Positions 13,826 to 26,168 of a stretch of DNA of 64,000 bases are shown piece by piece (positions within the stretch are counted from its first letter, which is position 1; every line of letters starts with the position of its first letter). The notes beneath the pieces were generated by a model, which had not been told where the DNA came from, made no database searches, and saw only the letters and a list, made by a program, of their open reading frames with translations. Position numbers and translations under genes: made by a program. The DNA comes from Phoebastria nigripes (taxonomy: Eukaryota; Chordata; Aves; Procellariiformes; Diomedeidae), in assembly GCA_035582835.1 (NCBI GenBank), contig JAYKAV010000778.1, positions 3,449,860 to 3,513,859 on the forward strand, given 5' to 3'.

Positions 13826-13990
13826 TAATGTTATTTAATCTATAAATAATTACATCTCAAATGCTTTATAAAGGTCAGTGATATTATCCTTTTCCTCCTG
13901 AATGACAAACCAAGGGTGCAGAAGAGTGATGTGGCTTCTCCAGAGTCACCTAGTCAGTGGTAGACAAAAACAAAATCAGGTCTCCAGAGG
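13826..13990 (+). mobile_element. Probable ancient MIR-type SINE fragment
   Basis: The order of short matches follows the MIR core and tail: a TTATTTAATC-like segment, then ATTATCC (13882-13889), a degraded ACAGATGAGGAAACTGAGGC equivalent, then TCACCTAGTCAGTGGTAG (13946-13963), matching the MIR phrase about the tested allele of the 'tcacacagctagtaagtggcag' type, and finally AATCAGGTCT. Substitutions are heavy, as expected for an element that predates the bird-mammal split. The shared L2-type tail makes an L2 fragment an alternative. Identified by eye only. Confidence 0.5.
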
Positions 13991-16900
13991 TTCAGTGGAC
14001 TGCTTTACTTGCAACCTTTTTCATACATCAGATATACCTAAAGTATTTCTATGGGTTTAGAAAGATTAAAGGAGTCATCTTTAACTCATGTAATTTTCAG
14101 ATTAAATGGAGTGTATGAATTAAATGGAATACCTAAAAATATTTTGAACATGTAATATGAAGCAGTGATTTTAAACTCTTACATAGATAAAAAAATTGTA
14201 GGTGAATTTTTGTGCTTAGAGTTAGGCATAGGCTTAGCTGAAGATACTAGGTTTGTAACTCAACAAGGCACATTAAGGCATACTCTTAACCATTTCTTGA
14301 AAACATTTCACTTCATTTCAAATACCAATCAACTGTCTTCTTTATTCCTCCTGTTTTTTGCTTCTTCTGAATATTCAGAGACATGTATACCTTTCCAGTT
14401 GCCTGCACTTACCTTGACCCTCTTCAAATCCCACTGAAAATGCCACTTAAAGTATAAGCAGGCCAGGTCCCTAGAGCATTCAGTGTTCATTCACTGCTTG
14501 AATTTAAAACTAGCCTTCTCATTTGCAAATTTTTGATTAAATTAGCACTTTTTTCTTCGGATACAGAACTGTTAATGAATTAGCTTAGTTAAAGCTTCCT
14601 CTATAAAGTTAACAATTCACAAATACAAGAAAATAAAAAATAAAATAGGATCATAATAATTTCTTAAACTGAAATTTCTAAATATACAAGTATTTTTCTC
14701 CCTCCAGATCCATGACTCATTTGTTTTGACACGTGGTCTAAAATACTCCCCTCAAACTCTTCCTAGTTTGTTTTCAACTTTTATGTCTGTATCAGAACTT
14801 CAACAGCATGGAAGTTACACTACACAGCAAAACACATCTCTGCAAGAAACTGAGCATGTTAGCGACTGTCCAGCACTAAAACAACTTGCTGACTCTAAGC
14901 CTGGATAGAACTTCAGCTCCTGCAGTGAAATAAAAGCTTTCCCTGACAGCATCCACAGGGCCAGCATGGTCAGGAGCAGGTCACTCTCAGACATGCCAAC
15001 ACTGGGGAACTTGATGGAACGACCTCCAGGTTGAAACAACCTATACAGGACCACTACATAAACCCTTCTGTATAGTACCGATACTCATAAAGTCCACCTC
15101 CATTACGAATTTCACTTTGTGCTGTCTTTCTCTCCCCAAATAATTGTCACCGAAAATGACACAAGGGGGTCTAAAATGCATTCACCTATGGCTTGGAAAT
15201 CTTTGAACTCCTTCTCCTGAATCAGTTTAAAAGAAGCAAGCCTTAGAGCAGCAAATATGGATCGAGTAAGGCAAATAGGGTCTGAAAGAAGCTGTCAAAT
15301 GATGCAACAGAATTCCAGCAGGAAATTATGTATTTCGAGTATTTCATAGAGTTGTTAAAAAGATTTCCAGCAGGTCATCTACGGAAAATGCTGTTATATT
15401 AGTACCAGAATGGTTGCAGAATATGTTGATTGCAACTAATTACTAAAAAAAAAAAAAAGGAAACTTCAAGATGCAGAACTCAGATTGTTTTTACTATGTC
15501 ATTTTAAGTTTTCCTTTTTCTCATTTCAAATTCCCTTGTTCCATTTACCTTTAATCCTATTGTATGCATTGATATTAATTATTCAATTGCAGTGAAAGAG
15601 AACGTTTTCCAAAGTTCATTCTATTATTTCAGCCTTTCCTTGAAATATTTTGAGACACTGAGTTTTCAGCATACTTCAGACTGAAAACACTAAATTGCTT
15701 GAAAATTTCCCTTTTATTTTTCCAGCTCATGAAATAAGAAAATTATCACTGGGGGAAAACCAAGAACATTTCCTCAACCTGCAAATACTAAAGAAAAAAA
15801 AAAAAAAAATCAGTGTAGAAAGAAACAAATTCAAAGTAGAACCTATATGGTTTTCTGTCATGATGAAGATTAGGATTAGATTCCTAGATTAGGAACGTAT
15901 AGCCATCTAAGAGGTCACGTTACCTGAAGTTAAAATGAAAGCCAATAACATTTTGCATTCTTATGTTACCTTTGATATNGAATGGCCCATCATGCTGTAT
16001 TAAGTTAAGAGGCTCACATAGAAAACATTGCTTGATGTAGTACTATGAGTAGTTATGCTATAGAATGCAACAGTTTGACCTTACATAGCTTATAGGGCAT
16101 ATGACAGTGAAGCACTATCACTACCTGAGGTGAAAATTCACCTGATTTACATCCCCTTCCCTTTTTTTTTTTTTTTGCTAGAGCCATGTAAGAATGTCAG
16201 GATCTGACCTACTCTGAACTTTCCTGCTGAGGGACAGAATGCCATTTTTTCTTACTGCAACTTTCATCTAAGAGATGAGGAAATGGCCACTAGGGATGTC
16301 AGTTTGATAGCATGTCCTGGAATGATTTGAGACAGGAAGCTCCATTTCTGAGATGAAAAGGCAGTTTCTACTTAATGGCCGAGGCTAGCTACAGGAAGAG
16401 GGTTATTAGCACAATAAAAATCACGAACGGTTCACAACCATATTCCGAAGTCAGAAACAGCATCTGGATTTATGAGCTACAAACATTGTTGGAGTCAAAA
16501 GAAACCTAGCATCCTTTGACTTTGTCCCTGTTACTCTACCTTCTGTTCTGGGAAAATATGNAATAGAAAAAAAAAAATGCATAGTTGAGTGTAAATGGGT
16601 ATGCAAAGGATGGAGTTGCCCTTTCTTTTCATGAAGGGGTTACAGATCGGTATCTATGAAATAGCTAAGTGTCATCTTAAGTTATTATTAGCCAATACAT
16701 CTGCCACCATACTCTGGCAATTTGCCACATCCCAAAGTTGCATGTACATACATCCACCTCAAGAAACAGTCTTGAAAGTAACACCTAGGTTATGCTTAGA
16801 AAATTGGCATATACACGCTCACTTCCCTAGAAGTTTAGCTCAAGTTGATTTAGGGCCACCTGAATTTCCTGTCAGATCCCTCACTGATGAGAATTGCCAA

Positions 16901-18021
16901 ATTAAGCTCTTCCCTTCAATTGTCACAAGAGTGCCTTATCTCATTTCCAGTGTTGATTGTCCCCTTAAAGTACACCACAGAAATATTTGCTATGCANATC
17001 AAGCAGGAAGATGAAAGAATGTAAATCATAGATCTAGGGTGATTATCCAAAAATCAGACTGCTGAGAAATGAAGCATAATATCAGTTAAAGTGTCACTAA
17101 AACAGAGTTATGAGTATAGTCAGGTAAAATACTTGATAATTGCTTATAATTTTCAGTGTTTGGAAAACAATTTCCTGGCCAGATGTTTTCACACTGTATT
17201 AGATGTTTCACTCCCTGTCAAGTGTTGTACATTTTCTCTAGTTTATGATTCAAGGCGTTAATCATATTCAGTCTTTCAAAATGATTACCTGGTAACATTA
17301 ACATACAAATGTACAGTGATTATCTCTGCTTTTCAGAATTTTGCACAAGGAAAAAAATAATAAAAGAAATAAATCAGTCTCCTTCAACTTGCATGATGCC
17401 TATTTAAAAAATGAAATTGCTATGAATTCAGAGTCTATGAAAATTAAGTATTAATCAACAAAGTACAGAAAACTTTCACCTAAGCTTGAAAGTAGCAACA
17501 CAGAGTTAGCGTCTTACAATAGGCCGGAGTTTATAGGCATAACTACCTCATAAAACATACACGTTCCTTACTCGTAGTCTCCAGTGCTTTCATATCATAT
17601 TGATAAAACCTACAAGTGCTGAGTATCTACAGCCATTTCTGAGGCATATACAGCAATTTACAGTATACAATCATAAAAAACTAGGATACTATTTCAGAAT
17701 GGAGAGGAAATTACTATCAAATCTCCAGCCTTCTGTTGTGAAACAGTAAAAGTTACGTAGTAAAATTGGGTGAAGTTCAACACCACCTGCATCTAAAAAA
17801 CTGGAGGTTGTTTACTGCCTTTATCAATTTCCTTTATATGATAAGAATACATCTCCAGTTTACACTAATTTAACAGAAGTTCCATGAAGTACCTAAATTT
17901 GTTATTAGTGGCACTAATGCATAACCATTTTTGTATGTCTGAATTGATTATGTCTTGCTGCTTAAAGAAAGTAGGGAACATCACAGCAACAATACTGTGT
18001 AAAGTCATTGTTATACATATG

Positions 18022-18042
18022 CTTATGCAAGATTTGCATAAG
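18022..18042. repeat. Perfect 9-bp inverted repeat around octamer-like half sites
   Basis: The arms CTTATGCAA and TTGCATAAG are exact reverse complements separated by GAT. Each arm carries an ATGCAA half of the POU octamer, and the right part reads ATTTGCAT. This may be a short regulatory palindrome or chance. Confidence 0.8.
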
Positions 18043-18372
18043 ATTAGTGACTGGCATTCAGAGGGTGCTGGAGAGAGAAAAGACCAGCCCTTTGAACTAC
18101 TTTCCCTTCCAAAAATTTTGGTACAGCAATGAGTCTGGGCTCCTCTGCAGGCTCCAGGTGCCCAGGTTTCCTCTGCACATGTTGAGGCTGGGGTGGTCTC
18201 AAAAGCACCCCCAGCCCAGACAATCTAGCTGTAGTCCCTAGAGTTATCCCAGGACACGACTTCAGTATCAAATTATAAGTGCCTAAATTAACTTCCCTGG
18301 GTATTGTGACTGTTCACTCACCTCCTGCTCAGATTTTGGCTAACACAGCTCATGCTAAGGCCTGATGTATGC

Positions 18373-18401
18373 TGACCTAATGGAGCAGCACCATTAGGTC
18401 A
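18373..18401. repeat. Perfect 11-bp stem with 7-nt loop
   Basis: TGACCTAATGG (18373-18383) and CCATTAGGTCA (18391-18401) are exact reverse complements around a 7-base loop AGCAGCA. Each arm ends in the nuclear-receptor half site TGACCT/AGGTCA, so it is also an everted pair of half sites. As RNA it would form a short stable hairpin. Confidence 0.9.
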
Positions 18402-21400
18402 AAGCAAGAGCACCACAGAGGCAGGACAGGTGGCCAGAAAGAGCTCAAAGGCCATTATGCAGCCATTATCACCTGCAGATTGCTGCCTCCTGCAGCCACC
18501 ATCTTTGCATATTGAGTGTCTGGCAGCTTCGTCAGAATCAGCTAGCTCATGGAAATGGTACAGACCAAATTTCCTTGCTGGAAGGTACAAAAACATCAGG
18601 TTACCCAAAAAGCTTTTGAAGCAGATCTAACAGCAGCTGGACTGCCAAGGCTTTCGTGCTTACTGGTGTGATACAGGGAATGCCTGCACGGTGACGGAGG
18701 AGGAAGGACAAGCACTCTCACCATTGGCTGGGTAACTAATTTTGCTCATAGGTGCACGAGTTAAGAGTTACAGGTTATAAGTTATGAAACCTCATGACTT
18801 GAGTGGTCAATAAGTGAATTCATGTGATAGACTATAGTCTGTGCAAAGGGAATTGAACCCTTGTTTGTTTTATTTCTTAATGAGTTCATAAAATAAACTT
18901 TAATTTACATAGTAAGTTGTCCTGTAAATTTGAGCCCTCCAAACAGGTGTTCAGAGGGATAGAGCACAACTCTCCTTCCTTCTCAGCAGGAATCAGTGGT
19001 GGACACAAGAGACCACAATCTAGGCAGGAATACCTGACCTGGATTTACACACACCCCCCACTAGAAATAATGTGGCCTAATGCCTTGGCTAATTCCCGGT
19101 GCTATGCTCTGTCCATTAGTCTTGCTTCTATTTTTCTGTTGGGCCTTTCATCTTACAGCATCAAGGTTGGATGATTTAAAAAAAAAAAATCCGATTAGTC
19201 TTTCAATCACTTCAGTTCATTTTTATTTCTTTATTCTTTGCTCTCATAGTTGATAGTCCCCCAGTCCTTCTGACCCCTCCACAGTTCTGGCACTGAAAGA
19301 TATTCTTTTCAAAGAATACGGGAGAAAAAGCCAAAGGGAAACATCAATGCATTCACATTTTCCTTTGTTTTTCTGTCACTAAAATCATACATACTTGTAC
19401 TGCAGACCAACAAACAGCTTCTCTTATCAGGTAGTAGCCAGGATCACTTATTTCAGAGTTTGGTAAATATTATCAGAACACCTGTATTCAAAAACAGAAC
19501 TGATAAACCATCAAAAGCAGCAAATGAATGGAAGCATTCCTCTAGGTTCATAAGAAAAAAATCTAAACAGAAAAGTTTGTATCAATTTCATTATAAATGA
19601 GTTCCAGCATTTTATTAGTCCTTATTTCACTATGATGAAAGTGCATATACTCTTCCTCATTTACAGTTTGCTTCTTCACATTGAATGATATCTTTCTTTG
19701 CAAGCAATGCCAAGTTGATTGCTAAGCTAGACTTCAAGCTCCAACGTTGCTGATAACTCAAGCATTTTCACAGAGTGAGGTGCCAACAGAATCACCTACA
19801 TGCTTCAAACCAAACCTGTGCTTGAATCACTGTTTATTCTGTTCTCCAGCTCCAGGCTGGTTCTGATAAATGTTAAGGGTAAATTCCTGGCACTCTTGGA
19901 CATTTGCTATTAATTTGCATGAAAACAGGGTTTCACTTTAAATTTCACACCTCGGAGCCCCATTACACATAGAATATGCTGCTGAAAGAAATCCCATAAA
20001 GACAGTAAGAAGCCAAAAGAATGAATCCCTGCATTTTAAGCCACAGGCAAAAGGATGACAGACTTCATTGGGGTGAGGTCTGCACAGAGTAGGAATGACA
20101 ATTAAGACCTGGGCAGAGGATTTGTATTTAACAGACCCTGTGATGATTGTTTCATGTCTTCAAGACAATTCTTATAAAACAATTTTGCATTCAGTATTAA
20201 TTTTTACTTTTGTCTATATTCATTCTGTACATTATCTACACTGATTTTATTTCTTTCTAAAAAATAAAATCTATGTAGAAGCAACACCAAGCTTTGCCCC
20301 CACTGATTCAAAAATCCCTCAATCATTTAAGCAAACTTGTTCATTTCTGACAGCTTATCGGTTCACAGCATATTCTTTCCTCTACATATGGGCTTTTAAA
20401 CTTTACCTGTTGGCTACTAGTGTGGTCTACAGATTTATGATCTTAAAAGGCTGCATTTTCAAGGAAAGTTACTAACTTTTGTTTGGTTATAATACTTGTA
20501 GATTGAAAAGAGGAAATAAATGCACAGTGCTTTAAGGGCACAAGTCCCCATTACTACCTTTCATAAAACTTGTTTACTGTTCCTGGGTGAGATACTACAG
20601 GTAAACTGGCATCAAAGGAGAAGATTGAAAGATTTTTTTTTTTTTAAGATGATTCAAAAGAAGAACCACTGACCTAGTACATAATTCCTCATTCTCTATC
20701 TCTTATCTTCTAAAATATGTATCTTTTATTCTATATGACTTTTCTTTAGTTGTAGAAGTGATATCATGTAATAAAATTGCACAAAAATAACCTTTAATTA
20801 ACTCCATTTTAAAGGAATAAATATTTCAGCACAGAATTTGACTTAGAATTTCAAGCTCATTAATCTATATTTACACATATTGTTATTCAAGATATTATTC
20901 TGTTAAAACTTACTAATTATTTAGAAAAAATGAAGCGAAGTGAGTGTTTATGGAAAATTAGCTATCATTCAACATTAGCTAAGAAAAAATCCCAACAAAT
21001 GTAACTGTTTGAGAAGTGATGAATGCATTTTATGTCTATTTTTATTGTAGGACTACATGATTAATGAGCTGTCATAGTCTTAAGGCATTCATTGACATGT
21101 TTCTGTAAGCTTGTTCAGATAATAAGCCTTAAGAGATGAATGAAGCATGTCCTGCCAGATCCGCTGTGATGATTTCCTTGTACTATAACTGGGGGGCATA
21201 TAGGATCTCAGCTATTCTTAAAAAATATCTGTCTTCTCATTAATCAAATCCTGCCTTACACTGTGCAAGTACCATTATGAAGAAGAGAAGCACANGATAC
21301 TAACCCACACATAGGATCAAATAATCTGGATTCTTCAGTTGTGCGGACTTCCCCAGGTGAAAGGAAGTTTGCCAAACATAAGATGTAGCTAGCCCGCAGA

Positions 21401-23715
21401 GAACTGGTCCACAAGGCACAGTGTGCCATAACCTTCACATAACATATAAATCCACAGAAAGCATAGAAAAACTTGCCTTAGCCTCATTAACCATTTTCCA
21501 TGATCTTTGCGAACAGAACTTCTGTCGGGACACTACATACCCCACCGATCATTATCCTTTCATGTGGGCTTACCTAGGAAAGAATAGCCAGAGACAGGAC
21601 ATCTTGGCATCACTGCTCAAGAACTTTCTGAAAAAAGGGATTATTCTGAGGAGTAAGTTTTCCTTTGTAAAGGAGGATGAGTGTGGTCAGCCAGTTACTC
21701 TCAGCAGGTTTTTCTGAACAGAGAGCAGAAGTCTAAAGGTCAAAAAAGAGGTTTTCTGCAGTGAACATAGAGTACTTCAAAAGCATCTTTACCTAATTTG
21801 GGGGGGGTGGGGTGTTTTTTATTTTTAATAGCAGAATTACACTTTAGCTCTGAACAGGGCTCCTGAATTTACTTACATCTTACTGTATATAACACAAGTT
21901 ACTTTCTTGAGAAGTGTCCAGATTTTTTCAGAAACTTAGGTAACACACATTTCACAGCAATAGGTATGCGTTTGTTTCCTATGTTATCAGTACAAACTCT
22001 CAGTAAGAGACCAAACAGCAAGGACTGAATAAATAGGGCAAGTATCCCACTCAACCAAGCAGCTGAAAATAAGAAGAGAAAGCAGTCTGTGCTTAGTGAG
22101 GGTCTTCCCTCTTGAGAAAAAGCCTGAATTGTGGCTTCCCCAACTCCCAAGATATTACATCTAAAGCCACAGGGATAGAAGGCACTGCCCACTGGTCTTT
22201 GCTGTTTTAAGTTATTTGATGAACTCCTAAAATGGACCTGCCCATGTTAGGAAATTATTTGGATGGCTTTAAACAATTGTGGAGCTAGACAGACTGAGAA
22301 CTAAAAATTGTACCCTGATGGTCCCTCTATACCTACTGAATAAAGTAGAAACCCAATGCAACAGAGAAGCCATCCCAGCATCTTTAATGACAGCTTTGGG
22401 TTATTCATCACTAACACCAGCATCAATGCAAAATTGCCAATTAGAAGTGAAGTCCTATCACCTTCTGGGTTTCTTTTTGGTGCTGTCAAGAGTAGAGCTT
22501 TCTATTGTCTGAACAAAAAGGACAGCTTACAATACAAGCTGTAAAATTTCACATCACTGTCGTATGGAATGAATTTACAGGNAACCATTTCTGGACTGCA
22601 GTATATTGCTAGGAAGTCGCCAGGAAACAAAGTATTCCTTCTTTTTTCTTTTATGTTTGTCTAACCTGATTTTCCTTTCTATGCTCCTGTTCATCAGATG
22701 CAATGGTTTGTCCATCTTATTCTGTACTATAGTATTTTGACAGATCTAAAGGGTTTTGATAGTCAGCCAGTTACTAGGTTTGCTAGTTTTCAACTTCAAA
22801 AAAAACCCCAAAGTTTCTTATAACTTGTCTCTTTTTGTTCTATTTCTTTTATTTGCCAAGCATAAAACAAAGACCAAAACTACATGAAGATAATTTTCAC
22901 AGTTCCCTCCAACAGAGCAACAGCAAGTTATGGTGCTTTCTCTGAGTTCTTAAATACCCAGAGCACAGGATTTGGGTTTTTTTTGTTGTCTGGGTTTTTT
23001 AAAAGAAATATAATCCAAAGGATTCATTTGAACAAATACGTTTTCAAAACTGAAACGGTTATTGTAAGGTCATCTGCAGAGAATCCTCATGAAAGACCAT
23101 AAAGAATTGAAGTCCTTATGTTTACAGAGCATAGGACTAGGGAAACTGGATGCAATGATTACAGATTTCTTGACTGAAATCTAGGCCAGGAAGAGAAAAT
23201 GTGAATCTACTAATTTGACTGCTATTTCTGCAACATAATCACCATATGATGATGCTTATTAAACAACAAAGTCTGTCTATACAAACTGAAGGAGAACATT
23301 TATAATACCTGAAGTAATAAATAGAGGACAGGGGAAATCTCTTGCTATTCATTTTTAAGCTAATTGGCAGGGATGAGCTTTACTAGAAACATTTTTGCAG
23401 TAACAGGTATGGTTTAGTACATAATTTATTACGATGCAAGGAAATGCACATCTAAGTTTACAGCAAGAATTAGGTTCAATATTACTGGATAATTAATGTG
23501 ACATTGACAAAGTAGCTTATTGTATTCATGCATGCATACATTACTTAGCAAAAATGAAATATATTTGTCCTCTCCTGATAACCGGCTGCATAATAAATCA
23601 CAGAGGCAATTTGTATAATTCTGCGAACTAGAAGGTAAAGACTGACAGCATTAAATCAGGTAGTTCCTAGCTCCCAGTATCCATGCAATTTTTCTGAACT
23701 GGCCATGACCCCTCT

Positions 23716-24222
23716 TGTGGGTTAACCATGGTAGGCAGCTAAGCATTATACAGCTGCTGGCTCACTCCCTCCTACCTGGCAGAAGGGGGGAGAAAATCGG
23801 GAGGGCATAAGTGAGAAAACTCTTAGGCTGATATAAAGACAGCTTCGTAAATGAAAGAGAAAAAGATGACAGAACAAAAGAAAAGCGAGTGATGCAAAAA
23901 GCATTCACTCACCACCAGCTAACTGCTGCCCTTGGCAGTCCCTGAACAACAGCAAACGNTGGCAAACTCACCACCCCAGTTTTACTGCTGAGCATGACGT
24001 GATATTGTATGACATATCCCTTTGGTCACCCTGGGTCAGCTCTCCTGGCTGTGTCCTCTCCCAGCCTCTTGTCCACCTCCCACTTGATGCTGTGTAAACA
24101 CTGTTCAGCAATAGCTAAAGCAGTGGTGTGTTATCAACACTTTTCTGGTCACAGATCCAAAACATGGGACCATACAGGCTACTATGAAGAAAATTAACTC
24201 TATCCCAGCCAAAACCAGTACA
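23716..24222 (-). mobile_element. Solo LTR of an avian endogenous retrovirus (minus strand)
   Basis: Read on the minus strand, the element begins TGTACTGGTTTTGGCTGGGA, followed by a conserved segment with TTAATTTTCTTCAT, and ends near GGTTAACCCACA, giving the TG...CA termini of an LTR. The internal order of blocks parallels the plus-strand LTR at 30466-31055: GTTGATAACAC, CTGAGCA, the CACGTCATGCTCAGCA block, then a TTTTCTCACTT block and GAGGGAGTGAGCCAGCAGCTG near the 3' end. It is strongly diverged and slightly shorter (about 507 bp), so it is an older or different subfamily member. No gag, pol or env sequence adjoins it, so it is a solo LTR. I could not find a matching target-site duplication. 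An N sits at 23959. Confidence 0.88.
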
Positions 24223-25223
24223 ACACCACACACGTATGTGATGGCAACACCTATCAAGCAAGGTGTTTCGTGTTCTGAAATCTGAATAAGCAAAGACCTC
24301 CCAGAACAAGACAGGCAGTCTCAAGAAAATCAACCTCTCCTTTACTCAAGAATTTTGGCTGAATCCGTATATACTAATCTACTCACACTGAGGTCACACA
24401 TGTGCCTGCAATGCCAGATTCTTTGGGGGTTTTTTGGTAGGGGGAGAGAGAACACTTTGTAGTCCAAAAAAGAAAACATTTGGCATTGTTTTTTTCCAAA
24501 ACGTTGCCTACTTTGTAAGAAGCTCATCAATAAGAGACCTTTCTATTTGAAGTCAGGTCTCTTAAGGTGACTGTCATTCATGGACATATACTCAAAGCCT
24601 CGAAAAAGGAAGAACACAAGCTGTAGCAAAAAGCGTTTGCCAGTATTCTTTTATTGCCTGTAAGAGAAGTCATTTACTAAATTAAGAGGAGCTCTGTAGA
24701 AGACGTGTCCAGGAAGGGGTTGAATCTAGTCTATGAAACTCGTTTAGCCAGTGCTTCATAAACAGTCAAAAGTCCAAACAGGGTGGTTTCTTAGGTAAAC
24801 ATTTCCACCAGCTAGGTAACTGGGACACTACCTGCCCCTGGCAAGGATAGACCAGAGCTCACGATGGCTGGTCTCTGTCACTGAGGTTCAGCCTCCTCCT
24901 AAAAGGAAGTCCTGCCTTACTGAAGGAACACCTTATTTTTAATTCTGAAAGATATCAAAGGTGTATGAGCATATAGGAAAAAAAAAGTATGAACTAACAC
25001 GAGCATGATTCTGGCCTATTTCTTTGATGTATTTGCAGTAGCAGTCTTCTATCAAGTCTTTGGGGTACCATCTGAAAATATCATATTTCTATAAAAAATT
25101 CTTTGAATCGGGATTCTTATCTAAGCCTNCAGGAAGATAAAATCCCATTTTATAAACCTGAATTTAAATAGTTATTGTGTAGAATTCTGCAAGACAATAA
25201 CTCAGTATTTTGTACAGCATTTG

Positions 25224-25246
25224 TTTTTTTTTAAAAAAAAAAAAAA
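25224..25246. repeat. T9A14 homopolymer junction
   Basis: Nine T are followed directly by fourteen A. Simple sequence, self-complementary over 18 bases, no source element visible. Confidence 0.85.
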
Positions 25247-26132
25247 GGGAAGTACATAAAAACTCTGCTTGCTTTCTGTAATTTACAGATGACCGTTTTC
25301 AGTAGGTTGCCTTTCAGCATCAAAGTCTTTGCCAAACTGAAAAAGTAGTGAGCTGCTGGAGTCTTACGAAGTAAAAAAAAAAGACCAAAACATTTGCTAG
25401 GGAACAAAATAAGCTGCAGCAGTTCAAGAGGATAAAAGAAGGTAAATCTGTCTGGGAAAGACACTACCAGAACACTGTCTCTGCCACTCTTTAGAGCAGG
25501 GTTAATCAGGANGGTGACTCCTCAACCTGGTCACCAGAATCACTTCTCAACCATTACAGATGCGCTACATGCAAGGCCCGTACATTAGACCATTAGGATG
25601 AGAATAAATGAAGGCTGGAGAATATCAGTAAGCTACTATATCAAGCTGCCTGGAAGGGTCATGTGTTGTTTTGCTTTGAGCGAGATCATATAAAGTCTGT
25701 TCATAAGAAAGCAAAAGTTTTAGAGTGCTTGTGGTTGCTGTGCTCCACTTGACTTCGGCTCTGCTGTACACAAACACATGCTATCCAGAAGGTATACTTT
25801 TTTTTTTTACCCCTCGGTATAAGCTTTTTTACAGAGCTAAGTTTATCACATGTTGTACTTTCTTAAACTAACATAAAAAAACCACTGAAACCTCAAGTTT
25901 TGTTTCTAGTCCCATGTGCCCGAGCACAGGAAACCCAGGGTTTGGAGCCAAACAGGAAGCGGTGCTTTGTACAACACAATGAGCCACGCAGCCTCACACA
26001 CCCCTGCGCCATGGATAATTAAGTAGCTGGCAGTAATTGAAAATATCCCTGCTTCTTTCACAGTAAGTACCTTGTATTACTGGTTGATGTATTGTAGCTA
26101 CTGACACATGACAGAATAATTTGTCTTTTATT

Positions 26133-26168
26133 CAACTCCAACACTGAATTATTGGAAGTTGGAGTTGT
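26133..26168. repeat. 10-bp perfect inverted repeat
   Basis: CAACTCCAAC (26133-26142) and GTTGGAGTTG (26159-26168) are exact reverse complements separated by 16 bases. It lies inside the candidate conserved noncoding patch. Confidence 0.85.

Larger units (their letters stand above)
13991..23715. other. Unique AT-rich DNA, no gene recognised
   Basis: Nearly 10 kb without a recognisable repeat or gene. It includes a 140-codon open stretch at 16595-17014 without any motif, A- and T-runs of 9-14 bases, two perfect inverted repeats near 18.03 and 18.39 kb (listed separately), and a G8-T-G4 block at 21800-21812. A modestly GC-richer segment lies at about 18050-18250 and 18360-18650. Confidence 0.55.

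Noticed and set aside
16595..17014. 139-residue plus-strand open frame
   Set aside because: No motif, no codon bias, contains an N, and is within what chance gives in a 64 kb window.
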